Positions 1 through 11,241 of a DNA stretch of 64,000 nucleotides are shown here, one piece after another. The stretch is taken from NCBI GenBank assembly GCA_028571685.1, contig CM053140.1, positions 146,243,701 through 146,307,700 on the forward strand, given 5' to 3'. The notes under the pieces are model-generated. The model saw only the letters and a list, made by a program, of their open reading frames with translations, was not told where the DNA came from and did not search any database. Source of the DNA: Heterohyrax brucei. Taxonomy: Eukaryota > Chordata > Mammalia > Hyracoidea > Procaviidae. The position numbers and the translations under genes were made by a program. Each line of letters starts with the position of its first letter. Position 1 is the stretch's first letter.

Positions 1-58
1 CATGCAAAGGAACTACATTTAAAAACATTTCTCTGTTGTGGTGAAATGTGTATAAGGG

Positions 59-231
59 TCCTGGTGACCCAGTGGTTGGTGGTTCAGACTTACCTAGCAG
101 CTCAGTGGGAGAAAGGCCAGCTATCTGTTCCCAAAAAGATTACAGCCCAGAAAACCCTCTGAGGCAGTTTTACTCTGTCATATGGGTCACTATGAGTCAA
201 AAACCAACTGAATGACACCTAACAACAACAT
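59..231 (+). repeat. AfroSINE, long-variant subfamily
   Basis: Starts TCCTGGTGACCCAGTGGTT and ends with a diverged tail running into AACAACAACA. It carries the middle module AAAAAGATTACAGCC that marks the long subfamily also seen at 13308, 15690, 20727 and 48540. Strongly diverged. Confidence 0.7.
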
Positions 232-544
232 ATATAATAAAACTTTTGCCATTTCAAAATTACTGTGTGTACAGTTAAGTGAGTGACAGTAGTTCACCAT
301 GTTGTGCAGTCAGTACCACAGTCAGGTTCCAAGTTATTCCTCTCCTTAACAGATTCAGCACCGCTTAACAAAAGAACTTTTTTTCTGCTTTTTATTTTTT
401 TAATTGTTGTAAAATTATTGTCTTCATTTCCTAGTGCTGCCTTAGCAGAAATACCTCAAATGGGTGGCTTTAAGGAACAGAAATTCATTTTCACATAATT
501 CAGAGCATGGCTGTAGGAGAAGGTTCCCCTCGTTTATTTCAACT

Positions 545-660
545 TCCTGATGTTGTGTGCTGTTGAGTTGATTGTGACCTTGCAAGACAGAGTAGGTTTG
601 CCCTGTAGGATCTCCTAGGCTGTAGTCTTTAAGGGAACAGATTGCCCGGTCTTTTCTCCC
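545..660 (-). repeat. AfroSINE fragment, variant with TCTTTACGGAAGCAG-type module
   Basis: Antisense tail GTGCTGTTGAGTTGATTGTG, then AGACAGAGTAGG and the extra module GGCTGTAGTCTTTAAGGGAAC. This module defines a subfamily also seen at 30157, 35770, 37632 and 56550. Inserted in an LTR. Confidence 0.65.
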
Positions 661-802
661 AAAGACATACTTCTAGTAACTGCCCATCCTTGGGATTCCT
701 GGGATTGTCGACTTTTCTGCCTCTGCCATCATCAGGTAGCCTGTGTCTTTCTTTCTTGTACTCACTGTTTTCTGTGTCTGATCTCCTCTTTATATAAGTC
801 AA

Positions 803-992
803 ACCAAAATACTGTATCTGTTGCCATCAAATTGATTCTGACTCACAGAAGCCTTAAAGGACAGAGTAGAACTGCTCCATGAGGTTTCTAAGGAGTAGCT
901 GTGAATTTGAACTCCCAACCTTTTGATTAACAGCCAAAGTCTTAAACAGTGTGTAACCAAAGCTAAGCCAAGTGCTGTCACCAGGGCTCCCT
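803..992 (-). repeat. AfroSINE, near full length
   Basis: Antisense, from AAACCAAAATACTG through ATTGATTCTGACTCACAG, GACAGAGTAGAACTGC and CCAACCTTTTGATTAACAG to the tRNA-like head at CACCAGGGCTCCC. Inserted in the LTR at 425-1118. Confidence 0.85.
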
Positions 993-1129
993 ATGCCCTG
1001 TACTGATGTGGCCTCATCAAGATAACAAAGAAAATCCTATTCCTCAAATAAGATTGCTTCTATAGGTATGGGGGTTAGGATTCCAACATATATTCCAGGG
1101 GACATAATTCAGTTCATAACAAACACATA

Positions 1130-1325
1130 GAATAACATTTACGAATTCAATATTTAGTACAATTTAGTGATACCAGTTAATCATGTGCAACCATCACTAA
1201 TATCCCTTGCTACATTTTTTATCATCATAAACAGAAACGCAGTGCTTCCTAAGGAGTGTCTCTCCTTCTTCCTTCGCCCCTGCCCCTGATAAACACTAGT
1301 GAATCTTAGTTTCTGTAGATGGCAA
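1130..1325 (-). mobile_element. Old L1 3' UTR fragment
   Basis: Matches the 3' region of the L1 at 46322-47480: GTGCAACCATCACTAATATC, then AACAGAAACGCAGTG and CTGATAAACACTAGTGAATC in the same order. Short and degraded. Confidence 0.6.
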
Positions 1326-1379
1326 ATTCAGACTTCAAAAGCTTTAAGCAGTTTTATCTTGAATTCTAGAATGTCTGTA

Positions 1380-1620
1380 GCATAGTGATGAGGAATGCTT
1401 GGTTTTATAGTTAGACCATGCAAATTCTGATTTTATTAATTACTACTCCTTAAAGAAGTTACTTAACCTTTCTCTGCTTTACTATCCTCATTTATAAAAG
1501 GCACTGAATTACAGAACCTGCTTCACAGATTGCTGTGAGGATTAAATGAGTAATACTTGCAAAAGGCTTAGAATAAAGTACCTTCAGGAAAAGTATGTAG
1601 TAAGCACTAAGAGATGTCGG
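1380..1620 (+). repeat. MIR (ancient tRNA-derived SINE)
   Basis: The MIR core is clear: AAGAAGTTACTTAACCTTTC, then TGTGAGGATTAAATGAGTAA and the AGTAAGCACT end. MIR predates placental mammals. Confidence 0.85.
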
Positions 1621-2228
1621 CAATTTATAGAAATGTTGTGTGGGATTTTAGAAATCTTGGGAGATTAATAAATAGCTTTGACATGCATAAACTTGTTTAG
1701 TTTATTGTTAGTCATGGCAAGGCTCACAAGACCTCACATTCATTTAGAACCAGATAACCAGAATTAACAATTAAAATGTTACTTCAGTGGTTAGAATCCA
1801 AATCTTTCGACTTCAGATGTTTATCTTTAATGAGAGGTCTCAAGAAGAAAGATTAACCAGGACTAGAACTTGATAGAGGTCCCTCATAACTACAGGGTCA
1901 GTGATGGCAGACAATCTCATCTCTGTCTCTGCCTTCTCTCAGTGAGTGATCAGAAATTTAGGGCTAATATGTGAATTTGTCTCCTTGGCTTCACTCAACA
2001 AGGGCCAGTGTGATGTCAAAGAGCAGTAGTATTATCTCTTCCCCAAAGTTAGAGAGTAGCCAAATGATACATCCTCTCTTCACGGTTAGAAATGAGGTGA
2101 ACTGTTTTGATTTTTCTTTCAGTGCTAGTTTGCAAAGATTAACTATGCTATGTCTCTTTTAACACAGCATGTCAGGTCAAAGTGAACTTAAAGATTTTCT
2201 CTGTTCTTGATGTATTTCACATGATCCT

Positions 2229-2360
2229 ATGTGTCTGTGTCTAATTTCTAAAATTTTCTAAATAACTTTCTTATGGCTTACAAGTTACTAATGTATGTGT
2301 CTGTGTCTAATTTCTAAAATTTTCTAAATAACTTTCTTATGGCTTACAAGTTACTAATGT
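2229..2360. repeat. Perfect 66-bp tandem duplication
   Basis: Copies at 2229-2294 and 2295-2360 are identical as read. Each starts ATGTGTCTGTGTC and ends TTACTAATGT. No transposon signature is present. Confidence 0.95.
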
Positions 2361-2737
2361 TAGCTTGTAATGTTAGTCTCACAAAGGAATACATATTTCT
2401 AAGTTCATATTATGAGGGCTTTTGCATATATATTTTGAAATCATAATAGTTACATATGGGATTTGAGATCATTATAGAAACATGGAACAATAAATGTACA
2501 AATATCAGAAAATAAATAAATATTCATGGTTGTGTGAGTTGCCCCCAATTGTTTTGAATTACAAGATAAAAATGTTATATTCGTAAATTATAGTGCTTGG
2601 ATTTCTTATTCTTTAGTTGACCTCATACTGTGTTGTTCATGGGAAAAAATGGTAAACATTCAAAGTTTTGAAAAGAATACTTAAATAAGTTATATTGTTG
2701 TTAGTTACCATTAGGTCAGCCCTGACTTAGGACAAGA

Positions 2738-2923
2738 AACTCTGGTGACATAGTGGTTAAGTGCTACAGCTGCTACAGCTGATGCAGTTTGAATCCACCA
2801 GGCGCTCCTTGGAAACTCTTTGGACTAGTTCTGCTCTGTGCTCTAGGGTCACTATGAGTTGGAATCACTCACTGGCAGTGAGTTTGGGTTTGGGGGGCAG
2901 TGGGTTTGGGTTTGGGGGTTTTA
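2738..2923 (+). repeat. AfroSINE, full length, with G-rich tail
   Basis: Head CTCTGGTGACATAGTGGTTA, body with CCACCAGGCGCTCCTTGGAA and tail GAGTTGGAATCACTCACTGG. The tail carries an expanded TTTGGG run (2886-2918). Confidence 0.85.
2886..2918 (+). other. G-quadruplex-type motif in a SINE tail
   Basis: Five runs of three to six G (2886-2888, 2892-2897, 2902-2904, 2908-2910, 2914-2918) with loops of three to four bases. This satisfies the usual G3+N1-7 pattern on the coding strand of SLC35A3. Confidence 0.7.
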
Positions 2924-3431
2924 TGTATAACAGAATGAAACGTTGCCCAGTCCTGTGTCATCTGATCATTGGTATGTTTGAGTGCACTGTTATAGCTATT
3001 GTGTCAAATATCTCATTGAATGGATAAATCAAAAATACAAGAACAGAAATTAAAACAATGTGATAGCATGGTTTTTAAACATCAGATTCTCAGAGATGAG
3101 CAAATACATAACATCCATTGTTAGCTGGGAAGAAACAGGAATTCTGTCACATGTGACTGGGAAGAATACATAGACAGATACAACCTTATTAGAACTCAAT
3201 TTCAGAGTGCCTACCAGACTCTTATATAGGTTTTGATGCAAGAGTTCTACATTCAGATCAGATTATATTCTACAGATATATGTACACAGGAGAATAAAGA
3301 TAGATGCTTCAGGTTATTCATTTTAGCATTATTTACAGTGATAAAAATAGGAAACCGCAATTTAGAGGACTGGTGAAATGAATTATTAGTATGATTAAGT
3401 TGTGAACTCCAAAGCCACACTGTTGTTTGTT

Positions 3432-3640
3432 TTGAGTTGCTGCTTCTGTTAGGTTGATTTCTACTCCACATGTGGACTCCAAGTATGCAGAGTAAAATAA
3501 TCCATACGGTTTTCAAGGCTATGGTCTTTCCAAAGATCGCCAGGCCAACCTTCCACTGTATTTTTGGGTGGGTTTGAACTGCCAGTCTTTTGCCTAGGGC
3601 TAAAATTTCAGTTGTTTAGCCATTTGTACCACCCAAAGAA
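3432..3640 (-). repeat. AfroSINE, diverged, variant module
   Basis: Antisense with TTCAAGGCTATGGTCTTTCC (the variant module), GGGTTTGAACTGCCAGTCTT and a degenerate head ending at CCACCCAAAG. Confidence 0.6.
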
Positions 3641-3906
3641 TACTGCCTGGGTTCAAATCCTGAGTCCTTCACTGTGTGAGTTACCTAGTGCTGCTATAAC
3701 AGAAATACCACAAGTGAATGGCTTTAACAAACAAATTTATCTTCTTAGAGTTTAACAGACTAGGAAGTAAGGATTCAGGGTGCCAGCTCTAAAGGAAGGC
3801 TTTCTTGTCTTTTTTTCAGCTTCTTATTGTTGGCAGTAATGTGGTATGGTGTTTGTCTTTCCCCATCTGTCTTTGCTAGTTTGGTTGCTTGCGTAAAATC
3901 TTTTTT

Positions 3907-4812
3907 TTTTTCCTTCTTCTTCTTCTTATGATTAAGTGGAAGTTTACAATCCAAGTCAGTTTTCCATATAAAACCGTGAGTACCCTCCTCTCTGCAACTG
4001 TATCTGCTCTCCTAACATTGTGACAGCACACTCTTTTTTCCCACTCTTTACTTCCAGTATTCACTCAGCAAACACTTGTCCCTTCCTCTGCACCCTTTCT
4101 TCTCCCCTCTTTTTGACAGCCTTATATATATATTAAACCATAAAGTACACACAGAACATGCATCACTCTTTGTCCACAAGTCAAGTCCATCCTTTGAGGT
4201 GTTGGCTTCAGTACTGGTTTCAGCTCTAGGCTAGCAGCAACTCTAGGAGCCATGTTCTCAGGGGACCTTCCAGGTTGTTGCACTATCAGTCTGGTCTTTA
4301 TTTAAATAGAGTTCTAGACCTGTACACCTCTTTTTCTTGTGCTATCTCAGGGACTCTACATTGTGACCCTTATCGGGGCTATCTTTGATGGTGGCCAGGC
4401 ACCATCTAGTTCTGGTTTCATGCTGATGTAGTCTCCCAATCAGATGGGTCCTTCTGTCTCATGGGCTCATTGTTCCTTGTGTCTTTGATGTTCTTGGTGG
4501 GCATCTGTTCCAAGTAGGTTGGGACCAATTGATGTTCCTCAGTTGGTAGCTTGCTGGCTTTTAAGACCCCAGAAACCATTCACCAAATGGGGTGCAGAAG
4601 ACTCTCTCAGCCAAAGACTAGTTACGCCATTTGACATCAGTATCCCCTGAAAATGTGATCCTCAGATGCCTGTCCCTGTTACTGTGTCCCTTGAAGTGCT
4701 GGGTTGAATTTAGAAAACCTTTTAGTTTATGGTGTTATCTGGTTATTCTGACCTGATTAACACTGTGTGTCGTCGCTCCCTTCACCTAACCCACATTCCT
4801 ATCAACTTCAGA
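3907..4812 (-). mobile_element. L1 3' UTR, 5'-truncated, inserted in an LTR
   Basis: Minus-strand L1 3' end: poly-T, then GTGGAAGTTTACAATCC, GTGACAGCACACTC, GGCCAGGCACCATCTAGTTC and TTTTAAGACCCCAG (4559). The order of blocks equals the L1 at 60849-62310. There is no ORF2 sequence, so it is truncated within the 3' UTR. Confidence 0.8.
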
Positions 4813-4919
4813 ATACTTTTGCATATGTCAAAAGATACTGATTTAAGAACTATGTACCAGTACTGCCTCATTAGCATAACAAAACCCATTCCCACGTCAA
4901 ATTGTAACCACAGGTATAA

Positions 4920-5143
4920 AACCAAAACAAACCTGTTGTCATTGAGTCGATTGAAACTATGGTGACCCTATAGTATAAAAAACCCAACCCCACTGCCATT
5001 AAGTCAGGTTCTGACTCATAGTGACCCTAAGGGTCAGAGAAGAACTCCCCCATAGTTTCCTAGGAGCACATGGCGGATTTGATTAGCATGGCCTTTTGAT
5101 TAGCAGACATAGCACTTAACCCACTATACCACCAGGGTTTCCC
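4920..5143 (-). repeat. AfroSINE plus a truncated second copy
   Basis: A short antisense tail (4920-4976, GTCATTGAGTCGATTGAAAC) is followed by a near-full antisense copy from 4977 (GCCATTAAGTCAGGTTCTGA) to CACCAGGGTTTCCC. Confidence 0.8.
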
Positions 5144-5214
5144 TGTAGGTAGAGGGGTTAGGATTTACCACACATAGTTTTTGTGAATACAGTTCAATCC
5201 ATAATAATCACTTA

Positions 5215-5385
5215 CCTGTAGTATGAGTCTGAGCAAGTAAATTGAACCTTCCCAGTTTCTTCATCAATAAAACGGGTGTAAAAGTACCTACCTCATAGGG
5301 CTATGTAACTTAACATATGTAAAGCACTTAGAAAAATTCCTAACATATGGTATTATATATCTATTTGATGTTATTACCATCCATA
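5215..5385 (+). repeat. MIR
   Basis: Contains GAGCAAGTAAATTGAACCTT, then TACCTACCTCATAGGGCTAT and TAAAGCACTTAGAAAAATTC, in the order of the MIR core and 3' half. Confidence 0.8.
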
Positions 5386-6318
5386 CAATGAAACACTGTG
5401 CAACTGTTGGAAAGACTGTACATACTGACATATATGTTACCCTTCTGTTCTGTACCTTTTAAAATAATTTCAAGTGTTACTTTTATAATTTTTAAAGCAT
5501 CTAATACCCTCAGGAGTGTTTGTTTTGTAATTTCGAGTTATGGTGGCATTATTTTCATAGTTAATATTGTAAAGTGATAGAGTTGGAATAAATGGAATTT
5601 TATTAGATCATTTCGCATCCTTTTCAGTTACCTTCTGTTGTGGAATACTTTGATTATTTATGACTTTATAAAGGAAACTGCCTTACTTTGTACTTTTTGG
5701 CTGCATTTGTTACCAAGACTGCCCATAAATGGTGACCATTGTAGGCATCTGTTTCTTTATTGACAGCCTAAGAGTGCTCCTGGGTTATCAATCCAGTATG
5801 TGACAGGCTAAGTTGTAGAAGGAAGTGAACAGTCTCTGCTCTTACTGAGCTGCTTCCTGGAACAGTGAGATTTCAGTAAGGAAAGGGTCTGGGACCGCAG
5901 GATCTACTATTTCTTAGCCCTGATTTTTTGGATATTACTTATGGTAGTTTCAGAACTTAATGAGGATAATTATTGTACTGTATGCCGAAGTTTTATACCT
6001 GCATGTACGAATATGTGAAAATTTTGACCTAAGAATGGGAAAACACAGGATACCATGAAATACGCCAGAGTAAGCAGTTTGCAAAGAGTTGAATTGGACT
6101 GCCAAGTAATCATGTAATTTTTACATTATATGGTTTTAGTACTCCAGAGTTGGTAATCTGTACTCTCTTTTATATGCTTTTGTTGTTAAGTCTACATAAA
6201 TATCCAAATAAAAATAAATTGGTCAAATTATAAAGGAAAAGATAAAATATAGAAGTATTTGAAATATCAATGGAAAAAAAAACATCTTTCCAGATAAACT
6301 AAGTGACATATGAAATAA

Positions 6319-6480
<162 letters not shown>

Positions 6481-6957
6481 TAATGCTAATAAACATAATT
6501 TTAATATAGACAATTAAAGTAGCTACTGCTGGACTGATGTAAGGAAAAAAATGTCTCTCTTGCTGTGTTGTTCCTTGTATCTAGCTCATTCCAAGAAGTT
6601 AAAATAGAACTGGTTTTAATGCCCAAATGAAAACTTATGTGGAAAAGAGATTGTCAATGAAGGCATTGCTAAATGTAACTTAAGAAAAATAGTTGCCGTT
6701 AAAGGCAAATATAACTTACGATTTTTCTACAGCTCTTATCATTGTACAGAAAAGTCTGGTCAGACTGTGAAAGGCTTAAGGAATAGATCTAGAGATTTAA
6801 ATCTGTAACAGTTCAACTTTCACTTAACCACAATAAAAATTAAAAAAAAAATTCTATAACAGTTCAAGGCCTCATCCTATAGTTATCTATTAGAATATTC
6901 TTTTCACATTACTTCACATTACTTGAAATTATCCACGGTTTGACTAATAGAAAGATC

Positions 6958-7085
6958 TGAGTAATCTTTAAAAAATACTTACTGAGTACTCTAGAGGATA
7001 CGAAATGAAGATACAACTTGCTGCCTTCATAGAGCCATCTTCCATTTGAGCAGTGTTGGCAAGAATAAGGCACAGGGTCCTGGAA
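6958..7085 (+). repeat. L2-like relic (tentative)
   Basis: ACTGAGTACTCTAGAGGATA, then GAAGATACAACTTGCTGCCT and TCATAGAGCC recall an ancient repeat reading accumulate-type GCACT..GATACAAAGATGAA. Too short and diverged for certainty. Confidence 0.35.
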
Positions 7086-7155
7086 AGTGGATGAAGATGG
7101 CACAGGATCATTGTCTTTGGAATGCTGGAAGGATACTTCTGTATTTAAGATAGGA

Positions 7156-7311
7156 GAACCAGTTGCCATCGAGTCAATTCCAACTCACAGCGACACTGTA
7201 GAACAGAGTAGAACTGCCCCATGGTTTCTGAGGAGCGCATGGCGGATTTGGATGGCCGACCTTTTGATTAGCAGCCATAGTACTTAACCACCACACTACC
7301 AGGGTTTCCCA
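7156..7311 (-). repeat. AfroSINE, near full length
   Basis: Antisense copy from GTTGCCATCGAGTCAATTCC to the head at CACTACCAGGGTTTCCCA. One of the better-preserved copies. Confidence 0.9.
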
Positions 7312-7346
7312 GACAGGAGAAACTGATGTTAATTGTTAATTTAAAA

Positions 7347-7361
7347 TATATATATATATAC
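7347..7361 (+). repeat. (TA)n short tandem repeat
   Basis: TATATATATATATA in the tail region next to an AfroSINE. Confidence 0.85.
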
Positions 7362-7462
7362 ATTTTACACCATTAATTTTAAAAAGATGAGACTAAGACA
7401 AGAATAAGTGAAAATACAGAGAAAAATTTTAAGTGGATATAGCCAAGCCATAGGGTCAGTTT

Positions 7463-7631
7463 TAAACCCTGGTGGCGTGGTGCATAAGTGCTACCTCTGG
7501 TAACCGAAAGATCAGCAGTTGGAATCCGCCAGGCGCTCTTTGGGAACTCTGTGCAGCAGTTCTCCTCTGTCCTATAGAGTCACCAAAAGTGAGAATTGAC
7601 TTGATGGCAGTGGATTTGGTTTTTTTGGTTT
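7463..7631 (+). repeat. AfroSINE, full length
   Basis: Head ACCCTGGTGGCGTGGTGCAT, B-box region near AGATCAGCAGTTGGAATCC, tail TTGACTTGATGGCAGTGG with TTTGGTTTTTTTGG. Confidence 0.9.
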
Positions 7632-7637
7632 ACAGGG

Positions 7638-8163
7638 TGTTTTAGTCATCTGGTACTGCTCTAGTAGAAATACCTCAACTGGATGGCTTTAAGAAATAAA
7701 AGTTTATTCTCACATGGTCTGGTTTGGTTGTAAGTCTGAATTCAGGGTGTCCACTTCAGGGTAGGGCTTTCCCCATGTCAGCACTGGAGGAAAGTTCTTG
7801 CGTTGCGTCAGTCTTTGGTCAGGGAGCATCTTGGCTCAGGGAACTTCAGGTATGAAAGTCATGCTGTTCTCCCAGTGCTGCTTTCTTGATAGTGTGAGGT
7901 TCCCAATTCTCGGCTTGTTTCTCTCTCTTTGTATCTCCCATGGGATGAAAGGGTAAAGGGTGGTACAAGCCACACTCCAGGGAAACTCCCTTAGCAAAGG
8001 TATTGCAATCCCACCCTAATCCTCTTTTAACATAATCATCCTATGATTTAGCCACAGGCAGATATTAAGATATATAGCATAGTAAAATCACAAAATATTG
8101 GGCATGATGGCCCAGCCAAGTAATTACTGACATTCTTGGAGGGACAGAGTTCAATCCATGACA
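7638..8163 (-). mobile_element. MaLR-type solo LTR, complete-looking
   Basis: About 526 bp, antisense, from TGTTTTAGTCATCTGGTACT to TTCAATCCATGACA, giving TG...CA ends. The flanks CAGGG and TAGGG are nearly equal, fitting a 5-bp target duplication of MaLR elements. Same type as 32909-33433 and 36773-37279. Ends preserved; LTR only, no coding region. Confidence 0.75.
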
Positions 8164-9286
8164 TAGGGTAAATAGAGTTTATGAAGGAAGGCTTGTCTGC
8201 TATCCAAGTAAGAGACAAAGTCATCAGTTACAAGTAAGAGGCTAAAAGTTTAGGGAAAATAAAAAACATTAGGTGAAGCAATAATTCATTGCTCCTCTAG
8301 TAAACTCCAATTCTAGGAAGCGGTGCACTTGAAAGTCAAGTGGGTAACCCAGATTAGGCAGCTTGTAAATAGAGTTGGACAGAAAACATATTTGTGTTTT
8401 CAAGTTTCATTATTCAAGTAGACATGATTTGGATTTTAAGAATCAGTTGTTACCAAGTTCTCTGTCTACATTCTTAAATAAAGAATACGATTAAATATGC
8501 CTTAGGAAGAATAAGCTGCAATTAGATGTGGATTACAACGTGGAGAAAGCCAAGGCAGGCAGCTACTGAGAGGCTAGTCAGGTGTCTTTTGAATTAGTTT
8601 TCTTTTTACTCAAAAGCAAAAATAATTCACTGTTCAGAATGACTGGTCATCACACATTTGTCCAAACAGCTTATATGTTGTCACTAAATTGGATGAGGAT
8701 AAATGTTTTATTCATATTATGATCAAAGTGCATTATAGCAAACTGCTGTTTAGGCAAAATAAAAGGACTAGGAGGAGCCAGTGTGAGGAATTAAATAGGG
8801 AGTAAATAGATGACTGACAGTGTTAGCAAGAAGTGTTGGGACCTGGAACCTGAATCTTAAGTTGTGGTACCATCATTTGGCATAATGTATTACTCAACGG
8901 TACTTGGCTGGCTAGTAAATTTCCATCCTAGGAAGAGGTGCAGTTGAAGGTCGAGTGGATAACCCAGATTTATTAGATACGTTTTGAAATACAGCTATTG
9001 AATAAAACCTAGAAGTGTGTAGGCTATAAGAGATGTTAACGTTGTTGGAAATCATATCAAGCCAATAATAGAAACTAATTAAAGTTTATTTATTATTTGA
9101 TTTGTAAAGTGGGGTAATGTTTTACCTATGGAATCAAAAATGTTCTCAAGATGAGGAAACCTCCAGAGACTCTTATATCCTGTCTCATCAACACTGCCAT
9201 GGGAAAAGGCCAGAGAACAGTGTTTGTATAATAACAACTTACCTAAATTACAGCTTCCAGTCAGATGTACAGTTCCTGTTTCTCAA
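8164..9286. other. Unclassified intron stretch with a diverged direct repeat pair
   Basis: No family recognised. Two 59-bp blocks (8297-8355 and 8912-8970) match at 50 of 59 positions, 615 bases apart. Otherwise AT-rich. Confidence 0.5.
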
Positions 9287-9289
9287 AAC

Positions 9290-9469
9290 TGACCAAAACG
9301 AAAACAAACCAAATGGGCTGCCACTGAGTTGATTCCAACTTATAACGATAGTATCTCAAGAATGGAGTAGAACTGCCCCCATAGAATTTCCAAGGAGTAC
9401 CTGCTGGATTCAAACTGGTAACCTTTTGGTTAGCAGCCACAGCACTTAACTGTTATGCCACCAGGGTTT
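9290..9469 (-). repeat. AfroSINE, full length
   Basis: Antisense: GCCACTGAGTTGATTCCAAC, then GGAGTAGAACTGCCCCC, CTTTTGGTTAGCAGCCACAG and head CCACCAGGGTTTCA. Confidence 0.9.
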
Positions 9470-9752
9470 CATGAAACTTACTGCCTGTAGATAATTACTG
9501 AAAAGAGCTCAAAGTTCAAGGCAAAATGGTCTCACTAAGCTGTTTACTTGTTTGACTGTTTGAATGTTTATTATTTGACTTCAAGGTATCTTTAGGGAAC
9601 TAGTTTCTTCAAGGCTTAAGTTTTTTTAAAAAGGACACCTAAGGACATGTGGACTAGGTAGGTCACTCTGACTCCATGGACGGCAGAAACCTGGATTCCA
9701 GAAGAATAAAATATAAATCACGTACTGTAGCGGGATTAAATTTAAGGAATAA

Positions 9753-9980
<228 letters not shown>

Positions 9981-10087
9981 TAAAATATTTTCTGATTTTT
10001 TTAAAAATTCTGAATGTATATAGAAAAAATTAAAATTCTACATAAAGTGATGTGCTAAACTTTGCTCTATTACAACTTTTGAAGACT

Positions 10088-10696
10088 TGTAACCAGAAAC
10101 CCAGTTGCAGTGTGACACTGCCCATCACCACAAAGTCAGATGTAGAGACAGGGAGGGAATCTATTTAGAGTACACTTGATTCAGATGGCTGGCAGTCCGA
10201 GAAGATGATGGGTTAGCACCCCAGAAACCATCTTAACACCTCTTCTCAAGCTGGAGGGTTTTATAGGAAGGAGGAGGCAGAGTTAGGGGAAAAAAAAAAA
10301 CAAAGGGTGTTATTCAGGTAGGGAGGCAGTCACCCAGGTACGTTGTCCAGCAACTGTGATGTTTTCTGAATGGTTGTCTGTAGCTTTCTGAGATCCCTGG
10401 GTAAGGTCTGGAGTCACAAGGTGGGTGATGTCATTTGAGCAGTATTTTACATTTCATCTTAAGCTGGAAGGTTTGGGGTTTGGGGGTCATAGGGTAAGCC
10501 AGAGTCATAAGATGGGTCACAAGGTGAGGTACATTGCTTCTAGAAACTATGATGTTATCTGGGCAGTGGTTTGTAGCTTTCAGGTCAGTGATTGGGAAGA
10601 ATAGTATCAGGCCCTTGGGCAATCAGTGATTGAGAAGAATAGTCTCAGGCTACTGGGTAGGGTTTGAAATAAACCTCCCAGTCTTCAGGTTAGTCA
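10088..10696 (-). mobile_element. Solo ERV LTR, class-I-like, antisense to SLC35A3
   Basis: About 609 bp, GC-richer than its surroundings. Read on the minus strand it runs from TGACTAACCTGAAG to TTTCTGGTTACA. A TATA-like CCTATAAAACCC lies in the downstream half, then a region that resembles the R/U5 of gammaretrovirus-like LTRs (CTCCCTGTCTCTACATC). The upstream half (U3) has repeated blocks. TTGTAA occurs at both edges (10087-10092 and 10697-10702) as read, which fits a target duplication. No internal retroviral sequence is beside it, so it is a solo LTR fossil, younger-looking than the MaLRs. Confidence 0.6.
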
Positions 10697-11222
10697 TTGT
10701 AATTTTTCTAGTTGGCCTGAGAGATCAAGGAAGGATTTTAATCAACACTTTTACAATTATTAACCCTTTCAGAGTCACTGAAATTATAGATCCATTTAAC
10801 TATCTTTTAAAAAGTTTCAGACTAAATGCATGGACATCTTCCACTGGGAAGTCTTGTAAGCACATTTAGTTTGGCTAGGTTGTTCTCCGGTGCATCTGAA
10901 TTGTTCCCCTCAAAGTAAAAACTTGTGAAATAAATTGAAAGGCTTAGTTTCTTTATATGATTTACCAACATTTATAAGTGTACAGCTAAAGCTAGAAGAG
11001 TGGATGACATTATTGAAGTTTATTTATGTAGAGAAGGTGGCTTATTAAAGAGTTCATAATTAGGTGGTGGCAGGAAGAAGAGCTCTTTAGAATGGAATCA
11101 CAAAATAAGTGATGGACGAGGTAGGAATCCCAGTGTCATAGATGTCAAGGGAGGAGACGATGCAGAAAGAAAGGGGCACAATGAATACTTGGTATAGATG
11201 CTATTGAAAGGATTTTTAAAAT

Positions 11223-11241
11223 AATATTAATAATAATAATG
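11223..11241 (+). repeat. (TAA)n short tandem repeat
   Basis: Imperfect run of TAA/ATT units in the last SLC35A3 intron. Confidence 0.85.

Larger units (their letters stand above)
425..1118 (-). mobile_element. MaLR-type LTR fossil, interrupted by SINEs
   Basis: The left edge reads CCTAGTGCTGCCTTAGCAG and the right edge ends GACATAATTCAGTTCATAACA, the antisense ends of a MaLR-like LTR (ERVL-MaLR, MLT1-related, afrotherian). Two AfroSINE pieces lie within it (545-660 and 803-992). Solo LTR, heavily decayed and non-coding. It is older than the SINEs inside it. Confidence 0.6.
3675..5205 (-). mobile_element. MaLR-type LTR fossil split by an L1 and SINEs
   Basis: Left end TACCTAGTGCTGCTATAACA, then AGAAATACCACAAGTGAATG; right end GTTAGGATTTACCACACATA to CAATCCATAATA. 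Same LTR type as 425-1118 and 35065-35583. The L1 3' end at 3907-4812 and AfroSINEs at 4920-5143 sit inside. Solo LTR, decayed. Confidence 0.7.

Noticed and set aside
2738-2810. SINE heads as functional tRNA genes
   Set aside because: A- and B-box-like sequences are present but the cloverleaf is not maintained and each head continues into a SINE body.
2886-2918. TTTGGG run as an interstitial telomere
   Set aside because: It is the expanded tail of an AfroSINE and is not TTAGGG.
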